Below, piece by piece: positions 1-8,222 of a stretch of 64,000 bases of DNA (position 1 is the first letter of the stretch; every line of letters begins with the position of its first letter). The notes beneath the pieces are model-generated. The model was not told the origin of the DNA and made no database searches. It was given only the letters and a program-made list of their open reading frames with translations. The position numbers and the translations under genes were made by a program. The stretch is taken from contig DATCJY010000059.1 in assembly GCA_036562565.1 (NCBI GenBank), positions 1 through 64,000 on the forward strand, written 5' to 3'. The stretch is from DATCJY01 sp036562565 (GTDB lineage Bacteria; Bacteroidota; Bacteroidia; Flavobacteriales_D; Sanyastnellaceae).

Positions 1-41
1 ACACCTTGCACTCGCCCTCTGATGGTAATACAAAATCTCAT

Positions 42-71
42 TTTGATTGACAAATAGTCCTATTATATTTG
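42..71 (+). promoter_or_regulatory. Candidate Bacteroidota promoter for the tRNA genes
   Basis: A TTTG at 42-45 is followed after 18 nt by TATATTTG at 64-71, which fits the TAnnTTTG -7 element known for the Bacteroidota primary sigma factor. The tRNA-like gene begins at 118, so a start near 78 would leave a short leader. The match was made by eye only. Confidence 0.45.
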
Positions 72-117
72 CGCCCTCAAATTTACTTGTGATGACAAGA
101 AATTTAGTTGAAATAAC

Positions 118-190
118 GGGGGTATAGCTCAGCTGGCTAGAACGTCCCGCTTACTAGCGGGAAGGTCAGCGGTTCGAATGCTCTGTTTGA
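118..190 (+). pseudogene. Degenerate, apparently chimeric tRNA copy
   Basis: The first 24 bases are identical to the start of the intact tRNA-Ala at 197. The anticodon arm is an uninterrupted 6-bp stem (145-150 with 157-162) around a 6-nt loop TTACTA, where a tRNA should have 5 bp and 7 nt. The T stem 5' strand AGCGG (168-172) and the T loop TTCGAAT are present, but the 3' strand reads GCTCT instead of CCGCT, as if two bases were lost. The following CTGTTTG cannot pair with the 5' acceptor strand GGGGGTA. The D stem also has a C-A mismatch. It is therefore unlikely to be a working tRNA. It looks like a 5' half of Ala or Ile type joined to the 3' half of another tRNA. Confidence 0.6.
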
Positions 191-196
191 AATTAT

Positions 197-270
<74 letters not shown>

Positions 271-280
271 CTAAAAAATA

Positions 281-306
281 AGGCCATCACTTCGATGGCC
301 TTTTTA
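281..306 (+). terminator. Intrinsic terminator after tRNA-Ala
   Basis: The 7-bp stem GGCCATC/GATGGCC (282-288 with 294-300) has a 5-nt loop and is followed by a run of T from 301. It lies 11 bases after the tRNA. Confidence 0.85.
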
Positions 307-381
307 TTACCGCAGTGATTATTTGATAGTTTTCGCTAAATGCTCCTAGATTAAACCATCCCCAACCGGCTCTCTGCAGTC

Positions 382-801
382 TCACGGGGTAGCACTCACC
401 CACTCCTCACCATCTTCAAAAATTTCCTTTTTCCAAATGGGAACCGTTTGTTTGAGTCTGTTCATCAGGTATTCACAGGCTTCAAAAGCTTCCTTGCGAT
501 GTGGTGCACTCACTCCGGCAATGACAGGTACTTCGCCCACCAAACGCTTACCCAGAGCATGATGGAGCACCACAGCATGCAACGGCCACTTAGCTTGCAT
601 TTCAGCTGCAATCTTTTCCAGCTCCTTTATGGCCATCGGTTCGTATGCTTCAAAATCAAGTGCAATTACGCGTTTGCCTTTAGAAAGCTCTCTCACTGTG
701 CCGATAAAAATGACTTGCGCACCGGTAGAATCATGTGCTAATTCCTTTTGCACAGCACCTACTTCCAAATCGTCTTGCAACAATAAAAACTGCGTTCTCA
801 T
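382..801 (-). CDS. moaE: Molybdopterin synthase catalytic subunit MoaE
   Basis: MoaE forms the large subunit of molybdopterin synthase and, with MoaD, transfers sulfur to precursor Z in molybdenum cofactor synthesis. The 139-residue protein has the family signatures: a GTVR motif near the N-terminus, LGKRLVGEVPV, an HR..AF.AC segment, and the active-site region PIWKKE near the C-terminus. The ATG at 801 is preferred because it forms an ATGA overlap with the TGA stop of the upstream WD40 gene; an in-frame GTG at 813 is the alternative. It is the third gene of a glutathione peroxidase, WD40, moaE set. No other molybdenum-cofactor gene is in the window, so its partner MoaD must be encoded elsewhere. 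Confidence 0.93.
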   Translation of the reverse strand: MRTQFLLLQDDLEVGAVQKELAHDSTGAQVIFIGTVRELSKGKRVIALDFEAYEPMAIKELEKIAAEMQAKWPLHAVVLHHALGKRLVGEVPVIAGVSAPHRKEAFEACEYLMNRLKQTVPIWKKEIFEDGEEWVSATP

Positions 802-1700
802 TGCTTTTCCCACACAATTATTTTTCTGTCATCACCTACACTGATGAGTGCATCTCCTTTCCAAATAAGTTTATTGACAGAATGCGAATGACCGCCTGTT
901 TTTATATCGAGGCGCTGCAAGACATCCATCGTAACGCTGTTCCATACCTTGATGGTCTTGTCCCGACTACCTGTTGCCAAATGAGTATTCGATTCGTTGA
1001 ATACAATCGAATAAATGGCATAGTTATGAGCAGGTAGCTCCATAAGTAAATCATAATCGGCTGTCATGTTCCACACTTTGAGCAATGCATCGCGTCCACC
1101 ACTCAACAGAACAGGCTTTGTGGGATGCCACGCCACCGAAGTGGCTCCCAGATGATGTGCAGCTATAACGCGTTGTATATGCATTGAATCGTGATTGAGC
1201 AAATACACGTTGCCATCGGCACTGGCAATGGCATATAAACCATATTGCTCTGAAAAGGCTATCTGGCGTAGCTTTCCGTTGCTAAGCTGTATTTTGTGCA
1301 ACAATCGAAAATCAGGAATCGACCATACACTTAGTACACCGTCACCACCGAGAGCCATGAGTTGTTCGCCTGCTGCATCAAAATAGAAATCGTAGACTCC
1401 TTTACTGTGAAGGGAGAAATTGTGCAGTTCCTTTTTATGGACGATGTCGATGACTTCAATAGTTCCATTGGCACCTCCTGCGACCAAAAGTCCTTCCTCC
1501 TCGATATGTGTTATAGCAAATACAGGTTGCGTAAGTCTCACGGCCAAGGGCTCTTGTTGTCCGGTATCTACATTCCATTCAGCAATGAATTTATCGCCAC
1601 TGGCTGAGAAAATGGAATGTGAATGACGGCCTGCACAGACACTGTACACGGCAGCCGTGTGGCTGACAATGGTATGCTTTGGACGAAACAAAACCTCCAT
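798..1700 (-). CDS. WD40 repeat protein
   Basis: This 300-residue protein consists almost entirely of WD40 repeats; about seven blades can be counted, which would close a beta-propeller. Typical blade ends are seen, such as GSRDKTIKVWN and GDDRKIIVWE near the C-terminus. There is no signal peptide, so it should be cytoplasmic, probably a scaffold or binding platform. No enzymatic motif is visible. It is coupled to moaE by an ATGA overlap and begins two bases after the stop of the glutathione peroxidase gene, so all three should be co-transcribed. Small WD40 proteins are common in Bacteroidota but their roles are mostly unknown. Confidence 0.85.
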   Translation of the reverse strand: MEVLFRPKHTIVSHTAAVYSVCAGRHSHSIFSASGDKFIAEWNVDTGQQEPLAVRLTQPVFAITHIEEEGLLVAGGANGTIEVIDIVHKKELHNFSLHSKGVYDFYFDAAGEQLMALGGDGVLSVWSIPDFRLLHKIQLSNGKLRQIAFSEQYGLYAIASADGNVYLLNHDSMHIQRVIAAHHLGATSVAWHPTKPVLLSGGRDALLKVWNMTADYDLLMELPAHNYAIYSIVFNESNTHLATGSRDKTIKVWNSVTMDVLQRLDIKTGGHSHSVNKLIWKGDALISVGDDRKIIVWEKQ

Positions 1701-1702
1701 CG

Positions 1703-2284
1703 CTACTTAAGTTTAGCTTCTATTTCTCCACCCAATGGCTCTATCTTGCTATCAAAGTAGGCAATATATTTTCCTTCGGGTGAAACCAATATTTTATTGA
1801 AATTCCAGCTAATCTTGTTGTCCTCTACTCCGTTGAGTTCTTTGCTAGTCAACCATGTGTAGATAGGATGTTGGTCTTTTCCCTTCACTGCAATTTTTGA
1901 GGAAAGCGGAAATGTCACACCATAATTCTTAGAACAGAACTCAGCAATCTCCTCTTCACTTCCTGGCTCTTGGCCTAAAAACTGATTGCATGGAAAACCG
2001 ATAATGACCAATTTGTCTTTGTGACGTTGGTACAAAGTTTCAAGACCTTCGTATTGTTTTGTATAGCCGCATTTACTGGCCACATTCACGAATAAGATAT
2101 ACTTGCCTTTGTATTCCGATAGTGAAATCTCCTTTCCGTCAATACTCTTATAGCTTAGTGTATAGATATCCTTAGAAGTTGTTTCAACGAGCTTTGTCAT
2201 TATTTTTTTCTGACTGGCACTTCTAATGCTCATGAATACAATGATTGCAAGCAGTGCAATTATGGAGATTATTAGTGCCTTCAT
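1703..2284 (-). CDS. Glutathione peroxidase family protein, membrane-anchored or exported
   Basis: Thiol peroxidase of the glutathione peroxidase family, which reduces hydroperoxides; bacterial Cys forms usually use thioredoxin. The catalytic Cys is C72 in NVASKCGYT, with GFPCNQF around residue 97 and WNF at about 160-162 completing the usual active site. The catalytic position is cysteine rather than selenocysteine. An extra N-terminal hydrophobic stretch (about residues 3-19) suggests a signal anchor or uncleaved leader, so the enzyme probably acts in the periplasm or at the inner membrane. At 193 residues it is longer than the usual ~160 because of this leader. It heads the operon with the WD40 gene and moaE. 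Confidence 0.92.
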   Translation of the reverse strand: MKALIISIIALLAIIVFMSIRSASQKKIMTKLVETTSKDIYTLSYKSIDGKEISLSEYKGKYILFVNVASKCGYTKQYEGLETLYQRHKDKLVIIGFPCNQFLGQEPGSEEEIAEFCSKNYGVTFPLSSKIAVKGKDQHPIYTWLTSKELNGVEDNKISWNFNKILVSPEGKYIAYFDSKIEPLGGEIEAKLK

Positions 2285-2312
2285 GTAATTAGTTTTTTTT
2301 CTTAATTCGGGT

Positions 2313-2320
2313 TAAAGGTA
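2313..2320 (-). promoter_or_regulatory. Possible -7 element of the glutathione peroxidase operon
   Basis: Read on the minus strand this is TACCTTTA, seven of eight matches to TAnnTTTG-type elements, 29 bases upstream of the start codon. The -33 partner is not clear. Confidence 0.25.
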
Positions 2321-2342
2321 TGAAGAGCACGCAACAAATGCA

Positions 2343-2879
2343 TCAATCATCCTTGGATTCCTGGCGTGCTTTGCGCTTGGCTTTATAATATGCTTTGTCT
2401 GCTATGTAGATGGTTTTGCGCACCTCACAATAGAGAACTTCTTTGTCCTCATCAGTAATAGGAACAGTTAAATCGAAATCCGTTTGTCCATCCTCTTTCA
2501 CTGCTTGTTTGATGCGTTCAATATCCAATTGTGATATTTCAAAATGTGCGTAAACATCATCATAAGCAGGTTTTCTGAATCGGATTTCAGACGACTTATC
2601 CCACACGACATAATTCTTTCCCAAGATTTGCAACACTTGCATCATTCCTATCGGATCGGTTGCGGAGAACAGACTTCCACCAAATATGGAGCCCACATAA
2701 TTGCGGTTGCGCCAACTAATCGGAATCTTGACAACGACTTTGTGCAAGTCCTCACTCACATAGATGATTTTACCGGTAGTGCGTCTGAACATGGGTGACC
2801 AGTTAAGTCCCCACTTCAACAAGCGATGGGCCGGAATGTATTTTTCCAGCATTTCATAAGCCTTTTTATAGACAGACAT
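2343..2879 (-). CDS. DUF4442 hotdog-fold protein (putative thioesterase)
   Basis: This 178-residue protein resembles the DUF4442 family, which has a hotdog fold related to acyl-CoA thioesterases. Seen features are a central GSIFGGSLFSATDPIG segment, where hotdog enzymes carry the substrate helix, and the WDKSSEIRFRKPA stretch. No specific substrate can be assigned. The ATG at 2879 is chosen; an upstream extension to a TTG at 2915 has no support. It stands alone between two minus-strand units and a terminator for the upstream typA lies before it, so it probably has its own promoter. The C-terminus is rich in Lys, Arg and acidic residues. Confidence 0.7.
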   Translation of the reverse strand: MSVYKKAYEMLEKYIPAHRLLKWGLNWSPMFRRTTGKIIYVSEDLHKVVVKIPISWRNRNYVGSIFGGSLFSATDPIGMMQVLQILGKNYVVWDKSSEIRFRKPAYDDVYAHFEISQLDIERIKQAVKEDGQTDFDLTVPITDEDKEVLYCEVRKTIYIADKAYYKAKRKARQESKDD

Positions 2880-2982
2880 AAAGCAGCGCTTCTTGGTATT
2901 TCTGTGATGGTACAAATCAACTATAGAAGCAAGCCGACATAAAATAGTTCGTCATAAAAAGTGAGAACAAAATTCTAGGTTA

Positions 2983-3010
2983 TAAAAAAAGCAGGACTTT
3001 CATCCTGCTT
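2983..3010 (-). terminator. Intrinsic terminator of typA
   Basis: An 8-bp stem AAGCAGGA/TCCTGCTT (2989-2996 with 3003-3010) has a 6-nt loop. The A-run at 2983-2989 becomes the U-tract on the minus strand. It lies 26 bases after the typA stop. Confidence 0.85.
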
Positions 3011-3035
3011 TTTCTTTTATCACGATATCCGTGGA

Positions 3036-4850
3036 TTAATACTCTGTCTGGAATTGCTTGGCAAAGCGCTTTCTATCGTTTTCGTTGAGATAAATTTTAC
3101 GCAAACGAATGCTCTTTGGAGTCACTTCTACGTATTCATCCGCACCGATATATTCCAACGCTTCTTCCAAAGTGAAACGAATTGGTGGTGCCATCACTGA
3201 TTTGGCATCTGAACCCGAAGCACGCATGTTGGTGAGCTGTTTGGTTTTGGTCACATTCACCACCAAGTCGTTGTCGCGTGTGTGTTCTCCGATCACCTGT
3301 CCTTCATACACCTCTTCGTTGGCATCGATGAAAAATTTACCACGGTCTTGCAAGTTGCTCAAGCTGTAAGCAACAGCAGTACCTGTTTCCATACAAATCA
3401 AAGAACCGTTCTGACGACCGGGTATTTCACCTTTCATCGGTTGGTATTCTTTGAAGCGGTGCGTCATGATAGCCTCACCTTGTGTGGCTGTAAGCAAGAA
3501 GCTACGCAAACCTATGATACCACGTGAAGGAATTTCGAACTCAAGCACCGTGCGATCACCTTTTGGCTCGAGGTTCTTCATCTCGCCTTTACGCTTAGTT
3601 ACTGCTTCAATCGCAGTACCAGTCATATCGGTCGGCAGGTCAATTGTGAGTTCTTCAATTGGCTCACATTTCACTCCGTCAATTTCTTTTATCAATACGC
3701 GCGGCTGACCGATTTGCAATTCGTAACCCTCTCTTCTCATGGTCTCAATCAATACAGACAAGTGAAGTACACCACGTCCATATACATTGAAACGGTCTGC
3801 CTTATCGGTTTCTTCCACACGCAACGCAAGGTTCTTTTCCAACTCTTTCATCAAGCGCTCCTTGATGTGACGGCTGGTTACGAACTTACCTTCTTTACCG
3901 AAGAATGGAGAATCGTTGATGGTGAAGAGCATGCTCATTGTCGGTTCATCCACAGCAATGGTTGGCAATGCCTCCGGATTGTCGGCATCTGCGAACGTAT
4001 CCCCGATTTCGAAATCATCCACTCCGTTGATGGCGCAGATATCACCACTTTTCACGCTGTCCACTTTGCGCTTGCCAAGACCCTCAAACACATAAAGTTC
4101 TTTGATGCGGCCTTTGACAATTGTACCATCTCTTTTTACAAGAGAAATAGGCATATTGGGTTTCAACTCACCACGGTGAAGCTTACCGATGGCCATACGA
4201 CCTGTGAAGTTTGAGTAATCGAGTGAAGTCACCAACATTTGCGGAGAGCCTTCACGGTTGATGGGGGCCGGAATGTGCTCCAACACCATGTCCAATAGAG
4301 GCTCGATGGAGTCTGTCTTGACTTTCCAATCAGTACTCATCCAACCTTGTTTCGCAGCGCCATATGCAGTAGGAAAATCCAATTGTTCTTCAGTAGCACC
4401 AAGGCTGAACATAAGATCAAACACAGCCTCATGTACTTCATCCGGTGTACAGTTTTCTTTGTCCACTTTATTGATAACCACAATCGGTTTCAAGCCCATT
4501 TGAATGGCTTTTTGAAGTACGAAACGCGTTTGTGGCATAGGTCCTTCGAAAGCATCCACCAACAGCAATACGCCCTCGGCCATATTCAACACACGCTCCA
4601 CTTCACCACCAAAGTCACTGTGGCCCGGAGTATCGATGATGTTGATCTTGTGATCTTTGTACATGATGGATACGTTCTTGGCCAAGATGGTAATACCGCG
4701 CTCGCGCTCAATATCGTTGTTGTCCAGAATAAGGTCATTGTGAACCTCATTTTCTCGGAAAAGTTTGGCTGTGTGAAGCATTTTGTCCACCAAGGTTGTC
4801 TTTCCGTGGTCAACGTGAGCGATAATGGCGATATTCCTGATTTTCTGCAT
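3036..4850 (-). CDS. typA: Translational GTPase TypA/BipA
   Basis: Ribosome-associated GTPase of the EF-G/LepA superfamily, which assists 50S assembly and adaptation to stress and cold. The 604-residue length is normal. G-domain motifs are clear: AHVDHGKTTL (G1), DTPGHSDFGGEVERVL (G3) and NKVDK (G4), followed by the beta-barrel domain II, an EF-G domain V-like region and the BipA-specific C-terminal domain (for example GIIGLRSFLLTATQGEAIM). The start is an ATG with a -7 promoter element 30 bases upstream, and a terminator follows the gene, so it is probably a single-gene unit. Confidence 0.97.
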   Translation of the reverse strand: MQKIRNIAIIAHVDHGKTTLVDKMLHTAKLFRENEVHNDLILDNNDIERERGITILAKNVSIMYKDHKINIIDTPGHSDFGGEVERVLNMAEGVLLLVDAFEGPMPQTRFVLQKAIQMGLKPIVVINKVDKENCTPDEVHEAVFDLMFSLGATEEQLDFPTAYGAAKQGWMSTDWKVKTDSIEPLLDMVLEHIPAPINREGSPQMLVTSLDYSNFTGRMAIGKLHRGELKPNMPISLVKRDGTIVKGRIKELYVFEGLGKRKVDSVKSGDICAINGVDDFEIGDTFADADNPEALPTIAVDEPTMSMLFTINDSPFFGKEGKFVTSRHIKERLMKELEKNLALRVEETDKADRFNVYGRGVLHLSVLIETMRREGYELQIGQPRVLIKEIDGVKCEPIEELTIDLPTDMTGTAIEAVTKRKGEMKNLEPKGDRTVLEFEIPSRGIIGLRSFLLTATQGEAIMTHRFKEYQPMKGEIPGRQNGSLICMETGTAVAYSLSNLQDRGKFFIDANEEVYEGQVIGEHTRDNDLVVNVTKTKQLTNMRASGSDAKSVMAPPIRFTLEEALEYIGADEYVEVTPKSIRLRKIYLNENDRKRFAKQFQTEY

Positions 4851-4879
4851 ATTGCGAATTTATTTTTTTAAAACGGGGG

Positions 4880-4887
4880 CAAAAGTA
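4880..4887 (-). promoter_or_regulatory. -7 promoter element of typA
   Basis: Read on the minus strand this is TACTTTTG, an exact TAnnTTTG match, 30 bases upstream of the typA ATG. No convincing TTTG-type -33 element was found at the normal spacing. Confidence 0.45.
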
Positions 4888-5035
4888 CTTCAACACCTAC
4901 CGAGTTGATACTCCGTTACCTACTAAAAAATTACGTTTTTCCATTATTTTATCCAACACCATTTCCTGCACACATTTTTTTGAGTATCTGGTCTTTTACA
5001 ATACTATTGCTAGTACTATTCAAATCAAATCCGAC

Positions 5036-5872
5036 ATGCAATTGATCGATTCTTTGACTGACGACATATTTGCTGTGCTACCTGCTAACTACATCTTGTT
5101 GGCCCCCAATCCACCGGATTTTACAATCATCACCTGCAGCAACTCCTTCTTATCGGTAACCGGCATGGAGAAGTCTGATCTCATAGGTCGTAATTTGTTT
5201 GATGTATTTCCTGATAACCCTAATGACAAAGACATAAGTGGCGTAGAACGGCTCTCCCAATCGTTGCTCAAGGTCATTGAAACCAAGACCACCGATGTAA
5301 TGTCGCTGACCCATTACGATGTGCCGGGTAAAACGGGCGATTTCATGGAGAAATTCTGGAATCCTGTGAATATTCCAGTATTGAGCAAGGAGGGAGAACT
5401 GCTCTACATTCTCCACAGTGTGGAAGACACTACCGAAAAACTCAAGAAACTCCACGGTGACCAGCTTTCCAAGGGATTTGCGGAAGAGCAAAAACGCAGG
5501 TTCAAAAAACTCATTTTACGTGCTCCCATTGCGGTGGCCATTCTGCAAGGTCCTCGCTTTATCATCGAAGCTGTCAATGAACGCATGTGTGTTCACTGGG
5601 GGCGCACCTCAGAGCAACTCCTCAACAAGCCACTCCATCAGGCCATTCCGGAGTCGCGCACGGAGGAGTTTGAAAAGATGTTGCGCAAAATCTTGCTCAC
5701 CGGTGAAGGTTATACCTCGTTAAAGTCCAAAGTTCTTCTGGAACGACAAGGCAAAAAACAATGGGTTTGGGTTGACTTTGTCTGCGAACCCCTTTTTGAC
5801 ATCTTTGAAAATGTAGAAAGCATTCTGGTGATGGCTTACGAAACAGCGGCCGAACCAGACGAAGAACCATAA
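5036..5872 (+). CDS. PAS-domain sensory protein without a visible output domain
   Basis: The 278-residue protein appears to hold two PAS domains, about residues 10-130 and 150-270. The first contains CSNSFLSVTGMEKSDLIGRNLFDVFP, split as the typical PAS core (asparagine loop, then GRNLFDVFP), and ends with the usual SVEDTTEKL linker to a coiled-coil. The second contains NERMCVHWGRTSEQLLNKPL. No histidine kinase, GGDEF, EAL or DNA-binding domain follows, so it either signals through protein contacts or acts as a stand-alone ligand sensor. It is transcribed towards gyrB and away from typA and shares a two-way terminator with gyrB. Confidence 0.8.
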   Translation: MQLIDSLTDDIFAVLPANYILLAPNPPDFTIITCSNSFLSVTGMEKSDLIGRNLFDVFPDNPNDKDISGVERLSQSLLKVIETKTTDVMSLTHYDVPGKTGDFMEKFWNPVNIPVLSKEGELLYILHSVEDTTEKLKKLHGDQLSKGFAEEQKRRFKKLILRAPIAVAILQGPRFIIEAVNERMCVHWGRTSEQLLNKPLHQAIPESRTEEFEKMLRKILLTGEGYTSLKSKVLLERQGKKQWVWVDFVCEPLFDIFENVESILVMAYETAAEPDEEP

Positions 5873-5908
5873 AAAAACGCTTCACGATTTGTGAAGCGTT
5901 TTTTATTT
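5870..5908. terminator. Bidirectional terminator between the PAS gene and gyrB
   Basis: A 10-bp stem AACGCTTCAC/GTGAAGCGTT (5876-5885 with 5891-5900) has a 5-nt loop. It is flanked by an A-run on the left and a T-run on the right, so it can end both convergent transcripts. Confidence 0.9.
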
Positions 5909-5928
5909 CTATTCGTCCGAAATTCTTC

Positions 5929-7881
5929 TTAGGCATCAATTTTCGCATAGCGAGCATTGGCTTCAATGAATGCTCTGCGCGGTGGAACATCATCTCCCAT
6001 GAGCATGGAGAAGATGTGATCGCACTCCGCTGCATTCTCAATGGAAACCTGACGCAACGTGCGGTTTTGAGGGTTCATGGTAGTTTCCCAAAGCTGCTCA
6101 GCATTCATCTCACCAAGACCCTTATAGCGCTGCACGTTCACGTTCGCATCTGAATTACCTTTCATCTCAGCAATCAATGCATCGCGTTGCTCATCGGTCC
6201 ATGCATACTCAGCTCTGTTACCTCTCTTCACAAGGTACAATGGTGGAGTAGCGATATAGACGTGACCTTTTTCTATCAATTCGCGCATGTGGCGGAAGAA
6301 GAAGGTCAAAATCAACGTTTCGATGTGGCTACCGTCCACGTCAGCATCACACATGATGATGATTTTGTGATAGCGAAGCTTAGAAAGGTTGAGCTCTTTG
6401 GCATCATCTTCCGTACCGATGGTTACACCAAGAGCTGTATAGATGTTGCGGATTTCTTCATTTTCAAGCACCTTGTGTTGCATGGCTTTCTCCACGTTGA
6501 GGATTTTACCGCGCAACGGAAGAATTGCTTGGTATTGACGGTCGCGACCTTGTTTGGCAGTACCGCCTGCGGAGTCTCCCTCAACAAGAAACAATTCCGA
6601 TTTTACCGGATCGCGCTCTGCGCAGTCCGCCAGTTTACCGGGAAGACCACCGCCACTACCGACACCTTTGCGTTGCACCAACTCACGAGCTTTTTTGGCC
6701 GCATGACGTGCTTGAGCGGCTAGCACCACTTTATTGACGATGAGCTTCGCATCGTTCGGGTTTTCTTCCAGATAAGCCTCCAGCATTTCACTCACCACTT
6801 GACTCACCGGAGCTACTGCTTCACGGTTACCAAGTTTGGTTTTGGTCTGACCTTCAAATTGCGGTTCAGCAACTTTTACGGAAACCACGGCAGTCAAACC
6901 TTCGCGGAAGTCATCAGGAGAAATTTCGATTTTGAGTTTATCCAATAGACCGCTCTTCTCTGCGTAGTTCTTCAGTGTGGTTGTCAAACCTCTGCGGAAA
7001 CCACTCAAGTGCGTACCTCCCTCATGGGTATTGATGTTGTTCACATAGGAGTAAACATTCTCATTGAAGGAGTCATTATAAACCATTGCCACTTCCACAG
7101 GAATTTCGCCCTCGGTGCGCTCCATGTGGATGATTTTATTGATAATGGCAGGGCGTGTTGCATCGATATAGCGCACGAACTCCTCCAAACCATCTTTGGA
7201 GAAGAACACTTCTTGTTTCGGATTGTTGTTCTCATCCACCTCGCGCATATCGGTCAAGGTCAACTTAATTCCTTTGTTGAGGAAAGCTAGCTCTCTCAAG
7301 CGATTGGCGAGTGTCAGATAGTTGAAATCAATATTATCGAAAATGGAAGGGTCCGGATGGAATGTTTGGCGGGTACCGCGTTTATCTGTAGGTCCCACTT
7401 CCTTCACAGGATAGAGCGGCTTACCGATGGAGTACTCCTGCATATAGGCTTTACCATCGCGGAAGACCTCGGTAATCATGTGTGTTGAAAGGGCGTTCAC
7501 GCAGCTCACACCCACACCGTGAAGACCACCGGAAACTTTATAAGAACCTTTATCGAACTTACCACCGGCACCGATTTTGGTCATTACCACTTGCAATGCC
7601 GAAACTCCTTCTTTCTTGTGGAGGTCCACCGGAATACCACGGCCATTGTCCGCAACGGTAATGGAGTTATCAGCGTTGATGGTTACTTCGATATTATCAC
7701 AGTAACCCGCAAGTGCTTCGTCAATGGAGTTGTCCACCACCTCATACACCAAGTGATGCAAACCTCTCACGCCTGTGTCACCGATATACATCGATGGACG
7801 CATGCGCACGTGCTCCATCCCTTCCAAACTTTGAATATTGTCTGCTGTATAACTTGGTGTTGCTTTGGTTTCTTCGCTCAT
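5929..7881 (-). CDS. gyrB: DNA gyrase subunit B
   Basis: ATPase subunit of DNA gyrase, which introduces negative supercoils with GyrA. In order: the GHKL ATPase motifs EVVDNSIDEALAG, DNGRGIPV and GGLHGVGVSCVNALS; the transducer domain; the TOPRIM motifs VEGDSAGGTAKQGRDR and CDADVDGSHI; and the C-terminal QRYKGLGEMNAEQLW. The length (650 residues) and the absence of the large insertion found in E. coli GyrB are normal for Bacteroidota. The ATG at 7881 (MSEETK) is chosen; a GTG six codons upstream is the alternative. The leader carries a terminator-like hairpin just after the predicted promoter. A topoisomerase IV ParE is less likely given the overall N-terminal match to GyrB. Confidence 0.95.
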   Translation of the reverse strand: MSEETKATPSYTADNIQSLEGMEHVRMRPSMYIGDTGVRGLHHLVYEVVDNSIDEALAGYCDNIEVTINADNSITVADNGRGIPVDLHKKEGVSALQVVMTKIGAGGKFDKGSYKVSGGLHGVGVSCVNALSTHMITEVFRDGKAYMQEYSIGKPLYPVKEVGPTDKRGTRQTFHPDPSIFDNIDFNYLTLANRLRELAFLNKGIKLTLTDMREVDENNNPKQEVFFSKDGLEEFVRYIDATRPAIINKIIHMERTEGEIPVEVAMVYNDSFNENVYSYVNNINTHEGGTHLSGFRRGLTTTLKNYAEKSGLLDKLKIEISPDDFREGLTAVVSVKVAEPQFEGQTKTKLGNREAVAPVSQVVSEMLEAYLEENPNDAKLIVNKVVLAAQARHAAKKARELVQRKGVGSGGGLPGKLADCAERDPVKSELFLVEGDSAGGTAKQGRDRQYQAILPLRGKILNVEKAMQHKVLENEEIRNIYTALGVTIGTEDDAKELNLSKLRYHKIIIMCDADVDGSHIETLILTFFFRHMRELIEKGHVYIATPPLYLVKRGNRAEYAWTDEQRDALIAEMKGNSDANVNVQRYKGLGEMNAEQLWETTMNPQNRTLRQVSIENAAECDHIFSMLMGDDVPPRRAFIEANARYAKIDA

Positions 7882-7939
7882 AATTATATTTTCTTCCACG
7901 CTCTAAATCTGTGATGTTATTCAGGTAATTGTTACCCAT

Positions 7940-7968
7940 AAAAAAGGGCTGTTGGAACAGCCTATTTT
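7940..7968 (-). promoter_or_regulatory. Terminator-like hairpin in the gyrB leader (possible attenuator)
   Basis: A 7-bp inverted repeat GGCTGTT/AACAGCC (947-953 with 956-962 of the 7 kb block) sits within A- and T-rich flanks. On the minus strand, which is the gyrB sense strand, it is followed by a run of six U. It lies about 60 bases before the gyrB start and directly downstream of the predicted -7 element at 7978-7985, so it would fall within the first few dozen bases of the gyrB mRNA. No gene ends here, so it is not needed as an ordinary terminator. Confidence 0.5.
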
Positions 7969-7977
7969 TCGGGCTCA

Positions 7978-7985
7978 CAAATGTA
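7978..7985 (-). promoter_or_regulatory. -7 promoter element of gyrB
   Basis: Read on the minus strand this is TACATTTG, an exact TAnnTTTG match, about 97 bases upstream of the gyrB start. The -33 element is weak. Confidence 0.45.
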
Positions 7986-8222
7986 CGCAATCCACAGGTG
8001 TTTCAGGCCTTTTCAACACTCGTAGAGATGGTAATTTTTCACAAACCATAAACAATTTACAACCCACTCTCATCCAATCGCTTAAAGAACCAAAAAAAGG
8101 CTCATTTCGGCACTTTCCAAAAAGTGCAATTTTTCACAGCAAAACACCCCATTGAGAACCATCCTTCGGGCGATTGTGACTTTCTTTGTGCCCCAAATTT
8201 TTTCAACGTTCCGTTTATATCT

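Larger units (their letters stand above)
7882..8222. other. Divergent intergenic region between gyrB and rpe
   Basis: This 341-base gap separates the divergent starts of gyrB and rpe. It holds the gyrB -7 element and leader hairpin described separately. The half nearest rpe is AT-rich, contains a TTTG at 8185-8188 but no clear TAnnTTTG, and shows no coding potential. Confidence 0.6.

Noticed and set aside
118..190. Functional tRNA
   Set aside because: The acceptor strands and T stem do not pair, and the anticodon loop has the wrong size.
1703..2284. Selenocysteine glutathione peroxidase
   Set aside because: The catalytic codon encodes Cys, and there is no in-frame TGA in the motif.
5929..7881. 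Topoisomerase IV subunit ParE
   Set aside because: The N-terminal and TOPRIM sequence pattern, length and final QRYKGLGEMN segment fit GyrB better, though the two are related.
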